From positions 1 to 14,107 of the forward strand of contig JBCCYI010000117.1 in the NCBI GenBank assembly GCA_039189975.1: DNA of 14,107 bases, given 5' to 3'. The number at the start of each line of letters is the position of its first letter. Position 1 is the stretch's first letter. A program made the position numbers and the translations under genes. The notes under the pieces were generated by a model. It saw nothing but the letters and a program-made list of their open reading frames with translations, was not told the DNA's origin and made no database searches. This stretch comes from HLUCCA09 sp039189975. Its GTDB lineage: Bacteria > Pseudomonadota > Alphaproteobacteria > Rhodobacterales > Rhodobacteraceae. This document shows positions 6,874-14,107 of the stretch, piece by piece.

Positions 6874-7673
6874 GGTGTCTTCTCCAAAGTGACAGGACCG
6901 GGATCGCGCGCGGGGCGCACGGTATGAAATCTGAGGTCGTCGGCGCGCCCTCCCTCGACCAGCACCACGCGCACGAACCGGCGCGTCGCGGCGAGGTCGG
7001 GCAGACGATACCAATGCCCGTGGGGATAGAGCGCCAGAACGGGACCGCGGTTACACGGATAGAGGCACCCTGTCCGCGTCGTCAGGCAGCGGTCGAAGAC
7101 GCCGGCGGTCTTCAGCTCGTCCTGAAGCAGATGCGCGAAGGAAGCCGCCCCGTGGACCGCGCACCGTGGACCGGTACAAACCAGAAGGTGAAAGTCGAAC
7201 GCGGGCGGGTCGTTCCAGCCCGGCTTGCCAAGCCGCGGCGCGACGCCCGCTATCGACCGCGCGGCAACCGGATGCGCCAGAGAGGCAGACGCAAACGCGC
7301 ACAGCGCGTCGGCGTCCGTCGCCGGGTCGGGCCCAAGCTCAAGCATCGTGTCCGCGTTCTCGCCACGGCTGCGCCAATCGGCCATCACGCCGGGCAGCCA
7401 TGTCAACAAACCTTCTGGAAAGGGCACCCCAAGTGGCTGCACCCGGATGGCACGATGACCCTCGGCGCGCATCGCGTCGAGCGCTGTAATCAGACTTGGG
7501 CCCGTCTCCTCCAGCCGGATCAGACGGACAGGCCCGGTGACGGCCGCGCGCGCCGCATCCTCCAGCCGGCTCAGCGCCCGCTTGTTCAGCGCGTAGGCCG
7601 ACACCACGAAGAGTACAGCCGCCGCAGACCGGCCGTCGTTCGGGTTCAGCCCAGCGCTATGGGTCGGGTCCAT
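6870..7673 (-). CDS. CbiX-like domain fused to thioredoxin-like [2Fe-2S] ferredoxin domain
   Basis: First gene of the riboswitch-controlled importer operon, 267 residues with no signal peptide, so probably cytoplasmic. I chose ATG 7673 because GGAGG lies 5 bases upstream; a TTG 36 bases earlier has no comparable site. Residues about 18-105 resemble the CbiX/SirB chelatase fold (AAVLFVVSAYALNKRAL, then AIRVQPLGVPFPEGLLTWLPG). However, the positions where CbiX normally has its metal-binding histidines (GHGS motif, and the GxH after PLF) hold no histidine, so chelatase activity is unlikely. Residues about 159-240 are a thioredoxin-like ferredoxin domain with C166-x4-C171 and C203-x3-C207 (VCTGPRC, TGCLYPC) plus C196. 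A redox role in cobalt or corrin handling is inferred. It could instead be a sensor or scaffold. The stop overlaps the next ATG (ATGA). Confidence 0.8.
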   Translation of the reverse strand: MDPTHSAGLNPNDGRSAAAVLFVVSAYALNKRALSRLEDAARAAVTGPVRLIRLEETGPSLITALDAMRAEGHRAIRVQPLGVPFPEGLLTWLPGVMADWRSRGENADTMLELGPDPATDADALCAFASASLAHPVAARSIAGVAPRLGKPGWNDPPAFDFHLLVCTGPRCAVHGAASFAHLLQDELKTAGVFDRCLTTRTGCLYPCNRGPVLALYPHGHWYRLPDLAATRRFVRVVLVEGGRADDLRFHTVRPARDPGPVTLEKTP

Positions 7674-7744
7674 CCTGGCCTCCGCAGCAATGCGCGGGGC
7701 ATGGGACAACCGGTTATGTTACGGGCCGCAGCCGACGTGTCCAT
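7646..7744 (-). CDS. Possible 32-residue leader peptide overlapping the CbiX-like gene
   Basis: A short open frame starts at ATG 7744 with an excellent ribosome site (AGGAGA at 7751-7756, 6-base spacing) and ends with TGA at 7646-7648, 28 bases inside the CbiX-like gene in another frame. It lies just after the cobalamin aptamer. The peptide begins MDTSAAARNITGCP, contains two Trp-free Arg/Pro-rich stretches around a single Trp, and matches no family I recognise. It could serve translational coupling: ribosomes crossing it would open the GGAGG site of the main gene. It may equally be a chance open frame that happens to follow a purine-rich patch. Confidence 0.3.
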   Translation of the reverse strand: MDTSAAARNITGCPMPRALLRRPGWTRPIALG

Positions 7745-7794
7745 CTCTGGTCTCCTGCCGGGGCACCCCGCCCGGGTTGAGTTGCACCAAGACG

Positions 7795-7995
7795 CCGAAG
7801 CGCCCGAGATGGCAGGTCTCCTGACTTGCGGGTCATCGCTCTCCCAAACCTTCCCAGGGTCTCCGAAGGGAGACGGCCCAGTGGTCTTTCTCGGGGTCGC
7901 TCACCGCCTACAGTTGCGGGGGCAGTCGCGGCATTGGTACCCGTTCCGGCACCGCACCGCGTTCCCATTTCATCTCTCCGACTCACCGTCTTCGA
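7795..7995 (-). promoter_or_regulatory. Cobalamin (adenosylcobalamin) riboswitch controlling the Dpp-type operon
   Basis: All the conserved cobalamin aptamer blocks are present in order on the minus strand. They are AAATGGGAACGCGGTG (around 7955-7971), GCCCCCGCAACTGTAGGCGG (complement of about 7904-7922), CCACTGGGCC (7875-7884), GGGAAGG (near 7848-7855), and the B12 box AAGTCAGGAGACCTGCC (complement of 7811-7827). A GTCTCC-cttc-GGAGAC hairpin (7859-7874) sits between the last two. The outer ends are approximate because the closing stem is not sharply defined. Expected behaviour is repression of the downstream operon when cobalamin is plentiful. No convincing terminator with a T-tract follows, so control of translation start is more likely than transcription termination. 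Confidence 0.95.
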
Positions 7996-8008
7996 GAACC
8001 ATCGCGAT

Positions 8009-8038
8009 CTGATACCGTGCAGGTCTCGCGGCGATCAA
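8009..8038 (-). promoter_or_regulatory. Candidate promoter for the Dpp-type operon
   Basis: On the minus strand TTGATC (complement of 8033-8038) and TATCAG (complement of 8009-8014) are separated by 18 bp. Both are 4/6 matches to the sigma70 consensus. The predicted transcription start near 8002 lies just upstream of the cobalamin aptamer, which is the right place. The hexamers are ordinary enough to occur by chance. Confidence 0.35.
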
Positions 8039-8468
8039 GCGGCAAGAGGGCTGCAAGGCCGCGTCAGCTTGGCACCGCCGACGCATGCCGCGTCGAAACC
8101 GGCCCAGCAGGCGACGCCAGCGGGCGTGCCGGGCGGCGCGGCCCACGTCGCGCCTCCGGGGCGCGCCCGCGGGCCGTGGACGACAGGACCTGCCGCTATC
8201 CGCGGACGCGGTCACGCCGGAGCAGGTGCCGCCATGCCCAGGTGCCGCCATGCCCAGGTGCGCTCCCCGGCGGACGCCGGTGTGGAAAGCCCCCGTCCGT
8301 GCAGAGGCTCCCGGTTCATACTCGGCGCCTCGGCTGACGTTGGGCGGCCGATCTTTCGAGCGCGGGCCGGCGGGCAACGGCACCATGATCCAGTGGTCCG
8401 GGGATATGCGCAAAGGCCGGCTCGATCGAGCGACGCGCGGGCAAACACAGGAGCGATGTCCTTCGTTC
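8039..8468. other. Divergent regulatory region between the two riboswitch transcripts
   Basis: About 430 bp with no supportable gene; open frames on both strands give Arg/Pro-rich translations without ribosome sites. What can be seen is a 16-bp tandem repeat (8223-8261), a hairpin CCGGCG-GA-CGCCGG (8267-8280), and a perfect 12-bp palindrome GCTCGATCGAGC (8420-8431) about 40 bp upstream of the plus-strand -35. These could be regulator sites; none matches an operator I can name. It is unusually long for a shared promoter region, so a small RNA or unannotated peptide cannot be excluded. Confidence 0.5.
8223..8261. repeat. 16-bp tandem repeat, 2.4 copies
   Basis: The unit CAGGTGCCGCCATGCC occurs perfectly at 8223-8238 and 8239-8254, followed by a partial copy CAGGTGC at 8255-8261. 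It is the only perfect tandem repeat I noticed in the window and lies centrally between the two divergent promoters. It could be an iterated protein-binding site or simple slippage. Confidence 0.8.
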
Positions 8469-8498
8469 TTGACAGCACGGAGCGAGCCTGAGCATCTG
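8469..8498 (+). promoter_or_regulatory. Candidate promoter for the DUF1636-cobW-cobN-cobG operon
   Basis: A perfect -35 hexamer TTGACA (8469-8474) is followed after 17-18 bp by a poor -10 (GCATCT/CATCTG, 8492-8498). The predicted start near 8504 coincides with the 5' strand of the aptamer closing stem, which supports the assignment despite the weak -10. Confidence 0.5.
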
Positions 8499-8503
8499 AG
8501 CGG

Positions 8504-8690
8504 GCTGGTGCCTGTGCACACAGGTGAAAAGGGAATGCGCGAGGCCCGTCCGCATGGGTCGAACCGCAGCCGCCCCCGCGACCGTGACCGGAGAGGGCGC
8601 TCCAAGGCCACTGACCGCATCCCGCGGTTGGGAAGGCCGGGCGACCGACAGGGTTCCCCCTGACATCCGCAAGCCGGGAGACCTGCCAGC
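8504..8690 (+). promoter_or_regulatory. Cobalamin riboswitch controlling the cob operon
   Basis: A complete plus-strand aptamer. The closing stem GCTGG (8504-8508) pairs with CCAGC (8686-8690). A hairpin CCTGTG-CA-CACAGG spans 8511-8524, followed by GGTGAAAAGGGAAT (8523-8536). The central block GCCGCCCCCGCGACCGTG starts at 8569, GGCCACTG is at 8606-8613, GGGAAGG at 8630-8636, and the B12 box AAGCCGGGAGACCTGCC at 8671-8687. A few positions depart from the usual (GCGACCGTGACCGG where GCAACTGTAAGCGG is common). The DUF1636 ATG is about 100 bases downstream. No T-tract terminator is seen in between, so translational control is likely. Cobalamin should repress the biosynthetic operon. Confidence 0.95.
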
Positions 8691-8792
8691 GGAACGATTG
8701 AGACCGGGCGGGGTGATCCGGTGTCGGACGGGTGGCTCCCGCACGGGGTGCGCCCTCCGCATGGCCCCGCCCCCGAACCCTATGGAGCTCGC

Positions 8793-9188
8793 ATGGCGCG
8801 CCCTTCTGAGACTGTGGAGCTGCTGGTCTGCACCAAATGTCGGCACGGCGACACCGTGCCGGACGAGGCGGAGCGTCCCGGCGCGACGCTCTACGGCCAG
8901 TTGGCGCAGACGGGGCTCCAAGGGGTCCGGATCGTGCCGGTGGAATGCCTGTCCAATTGCACGAACGGATGCACGGTCGCCCTGCGCGGGCCCGGCCGCT
9001 GGACCTATGTCTATGGCCGGTTCGACCCCGCCTCCGATGCCGAGACCGTCCTTGACGGTGCCGCCAGATACGCCGCCTCCGCCGATGGGCTTGTGCCCTG
9101 GCGCGAGCGCTCGCAGCACTTTCGCAAGAACTGCATCGCGCGCATTCCGCCGCTCGATCCTGCCGTTCCCCCTCTTGGAGAAACCTGA
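8793..9188 (+). CDS. DUF1636-family protein, putative thioredoxin-like [2Fe-2S] protein
   Basis: First gene of the cob operon, 131 residues. An in-frame GTG at 8721 would add 24 residues, but ATG 8793 has GGAG 5 bases upstream and starts where family resemblance begins, so I use it. DUF1636 (COG5469) proteins commonly sit beside cobW/cobN. Visible cysteines are C13-x2-C16 near the N-terminus (VCTKCRHG) and C52-x3-C56-x3-C60 (ECLSNCTNGC), followed by VALRGPGRWTYVYG. This layout parallels the ferredoxin domain of the CbiX-like protein on the other strand. The C-terminal RKNCIARIPPL is typical of the family. An iron-sulfur cluster and an electron-transfer role in cobalt insertion or corrin reduction are inferred. 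The stop is one base before the cobW ATG. Confidence 0.85.
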   Translation: MARPSETVELLVCTKCRHGDTVPDEAERPGATLYGQLAQTGLQGVRIVPVECLSNCTNGCTVALRGPGRWTYVYGRFDPASDAETVLDGAARYAASADGLVPWRERSQHFRKNCIARIPPLDPAVPPLGET

Positions 9189-9189
9189 C

Positions 9190-10311
9190 ATGGCCAGCCT
9201 CGAAAAACTCCCCGTCACCGTTGTGACCGGCTTCCTCGGCTCCGGCAAAACCACGCTCATAAGCCAGCTGATGCAAAATCCTGGCGGCAAGCGGCTCGCC
9301 GTAGTCGTCAACGAATTCGGCGATGTCGGCGTGGATGGGGAGATCCTCAAGGGATGCGCCATCCCGGATTGCCCGGCCGAAAACATCATGGAGCTGGCCA
9401 ACGGCTGCATCTGCTGCACGGTGGCCGACGACTTCATCCCGACGATCGAGGCGCTGATGGCGCTGGAGCCGCGTCCCGACCACATCGTGATCGAGACGTC
9501 GGGCCTGGCCCTTCCAAAGCCGCTCTTGAAAGCGTTCGACTGGCCCGACATCCGTTCGAAGATCACCGTTGACGGTGTCATCGCTCTGGCTGATGCCGAA
9601 GCGGTGTCCTCCGGCCGCTTTGCGAGCAACGTCGCCGCGGTCGAAGCGCAGCGGCAGGCCGATGATAGCCTCGACCATGAAACACCCCTGTCTGAGCTCT
9701 TCGAGGACCAGATCTCCTGCGCCGACATCATCCTGCTGACAAAGCCCGATCTTGCCGGACCGGAGGGCGTGGCCAAGGCCAAGGCCATCGTCGGGGCGAA
9801 AGCGCCGCGCCCGCTGCCCACCATCGAGGTCGCCGAAGGCGCCGTCGACCCGCGTGTGATCCTGGGGCTGGAGGCCGCCGCGGAAGACGATATCGCGGCA
9901 CGCCCCAGTCACCATGAAGACCACCATCACCAGAGTGACGGGGAAACGGAGCACGATGCCCACGAGCATTCCCACGACGACCATCATCACGACCATCACG
10001 GCCATGACGCCTTTGCCAGCATCGTCGTGGACATCGCCGAGGTTGATGACCCGCGCGCATTGACGACCCGGATCGAAGAGCTCGCCAAGCGCCACAACAT
10101 CCTTCGGGTGAAGGGCTACGCGGCGGTCAGCGGCAAGCCCATGCGCCTGCTGGTCCAGGCCGTCGGGGCCCGCGTCCGGCATCAGTACGACCGTCCCTGG
10201 AGCGCCGAAGAAGGCCGGCGCGGCCGACTTGTGGTCATCGCCGAGCATCACGACATCGACGCCGCCGCAATTCGCGGTATCCTTGCGCCGGACCGCCAAG
10301 CGGCAGAGTAA
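9190..10311 (+). CDS. cobW: CobW, cobalt-chaperone GTPase of cobalamin biosynthesis
   Basis: G3E-family GTPase of 373 residues. CobW binds Co(II) in a GTP/Mg-dependent manner and is thought to deliver it to the CobNST chelatase. Residues G14-T22 form Walker A (GFLGSGKTT). The metal site motif CICC is at C73-C76, preceded by ENIMELANG. IETSG (Walker B region) and TKPD (guanine recognition) follow. Between the GTPase and the C-terminal CobW_C domain lies a His/Asp/Glu-rich segment, H241-H272, with 15 histidines in 32 residues, probably a metal-buffering loop. The ribosome site TTGGAGAA precedes the ATG, which starts one base after the DUF1636 stop; cobN follows 15 bp later. Zinc-specific relatives (YeiR, ZigA) share the fold, but the cobN neighbour and the riboswitch make CobW the best call. 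Confidence 0.95.
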   Translation: MASLEKLPVTVVTGFLGSGKTTLISQLMQNPGGKRLAVVVNEFGDVGVDGEILKGCAIPDCPAENIMELANGCICCTVADDFIPTIEALMALEPRPDHIVIETSGLALPKPLLKAFDWPDIRSKITVDGVIALADAEAVSSGRFASNVAAVEAQRQADDSLDHETPLSELFEDQISCADIILLTKPDLAGPEGVAKAKAIVGAKAPRPLPTIEVAEGAVDPRVILGLEAAAEDDIAARPSHHEDHHHQSDGETEHDAHEHSHDDHHHDHHGHDAFASIVVDIAEVDDPRALTTRIEELAKRHNILRVKGYAAVSGKPMRLLVQAVGARVRHQYDRPWSAEEGRRGRLVVIAEHHDIDAAAIRGILAPDRQAAE

Positions 10312-10326
10312 GCGAAGAGCCCCGCC

Positions 10327-13625
<3,299 letters not shown>

Positions 13626-13629
<4 letters not shown>

Positions 13630-14107
13630 GCGCGCCCGCCATCCGCGGGTGGTGCCCCGGCGCGCACCGACCGATGGCGTCGGGCGACGGGCTGGTGGTG
13701 CGCGTGCGCCCGCCGCTTGGGGCCCTGACACCGGAACAGGCGCGCGGGCTGGCCGCGGCATCGCGGCGCTTCGGCAATGGCCTGATGGACCTGACCAACC
13801 GTGCCAACCTTCAGCTCCGGGGCGTCCAGGACGCAAGTCATGCCCCCCTGCTGGCGGATCTCGCACGCCTCGGACTGCTCGACGCGGATCCGGGCCACGA
13901 AGAGCGGCGCAATATCGTCGTCGACCCGTTCCACGACGCTGACGGCAGCTCTAGAGCGTCCAGGATCGCAACCGCCCTTGCCGAAGGCTTGCGCTCCGAG
14001 GCGCTCGCCGCGCTGCCGTCGAAGTTCGGCTTTGTCGTAGACGTCGGACCACAGCGGCACCTTGCGCCCGTGAGCGGGGACATACGGATCGAAGCGCACG
14101 ACGACAC
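13626..14107 (+). CDS. cobG: Precorrin-3B synthase CobG (partial, N-terminal 160 residues)
   Basis: Oxygen-dependent enzyme that converts precorrin-3A to precorrin-3B before ring contraction, diagnostic of the aerobic cobalamin pathway. The frame begins at ATG 13626, overlapping the cobN TGA as ATGA, and runs off the right edge without a stop. The N-terminal GWCPGAHRPMASGDGLVVRVRP-like stretch and RFGNGLMDLTNRANLQLRGV (about residues 49-68) are the ferredoxin-like half-domain of the nitrite/sulfite reductase superfamily to which CobG belongs. Further on, RRNIVVDPFHD and ALPSKFGFVVDVGPQ are as expected. The [4Fe-4S]/siroheme-type cysteine motifs lie beyond the window and cannot be checked. Order cobW-cobN-cobG is common in Rhodobacterales. 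Confidence 0.93.

Noticed and set aside
6874..7014. N-terminal extension of the SBP_bac_5 gene up to 7014.
   Set aside because: It would place an Arg-rich tail before a perfect signal peptide and overlap the CbiX-like gene. The ATG at 6873 has a ribosome site and an ATGA overlap.
8298..8440. Possible decayed minus-strand riboswitch in the divergent region (CCACTGG at 8391-8397 and ACCGGGAGCCTCTGC near 8302-8316).
   Set aside because: Spacing and the central block do not fit, and the B12-box resemblance breaks after seven bases. Most likely chance in GC-rich DNA.
8017..8663. Plus-strand open frames of about 100-220 codons across the divergent region.
   Set aside because: They run through the riboswitch or tandem repeat, are Arg/Pro/Gly-rich in composition and have no ribosome site or family match.

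Overview
The window is GC-rich (roughly two thirds G+C) and looks like the chromosome of an alphaproteobacterium, most likely Rhodobacterales. It has the aerobic (late cobalt insertion) cobalamin genes in the order DUF1636 - cobW - cobN - cobG, alphaproteobacterial-type cobalamin riboswitches and tightly overlapping genes. The whole window reads as a cobalt/corrinoid locus: two different ABC importers on the minus strand and a cobalamin biosynthesis operon on the plus strand.

Layout. (1) 1-1700, minus strand: a FecCD-type permease cut by the left edge (1-402) is preceded by its periplasmic binding protein (467-1621). A strong 9-bp hairpin lies between them, and a TTGACA promoter with an 8-bp direct repeat lies upstream. 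No cobalamin riboswitch is visible in front of this pair. (2) 1701-2065: no gene recognised. (3) 2073-7744, minus strand: a five-gene operon whose cistrons all overlap or abut. In transcription order it holds a CbiX-like/[2Fe-2S] ferredoxin fusion, an SBP_bac_5 (Dpp/Nik-type) binding protein, two Dpp-type permeases, and a single polypeptide carrying both ATPase domains. A textbook cobalamin riboswitch (about 7795-7995, minus) heads it, followed by a possible 32-codon leader ORF. (4) 8000-8500: the divergent regulatory region, with candidate promoters facing both ways and a 16-bp tandem repeat. (5) 8504-14107, plus strand: a second cobalamin riboswitch (8504-8690), then a DUF1636 putative [2Fe-2S] protein, CobW, CobN and the start of CobG, which is cut by the right edge.

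How it may work together. CobW (cobalt-binding GTPase) and CobN (large subunit of the CobNST cobaltochelatase) put cobalt into the corrin ring, and CobG makes precorrin-3B by the oxygen-dependent route. The divergent operon, shut off by the same vitamin, most plausibly supplies cobalt or a cobalt chelate/corrinoid through a Dpp/Nik-type importer. The most unusual element is the first gene of that operon. It is a CbiX-fold domain that lacks both expected catalytic histidines, fused to a thioredoxin-like ferredoxin domain. It lies in a locus whose chelatase is CobN, not CbiX. Each divergent operon therefore begins with a putative thioredoxin-like [2Fe-2S] protein, suggesting a redox step tied to cobalt acquisition or insertion. 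The substrate and the redox role are inference.
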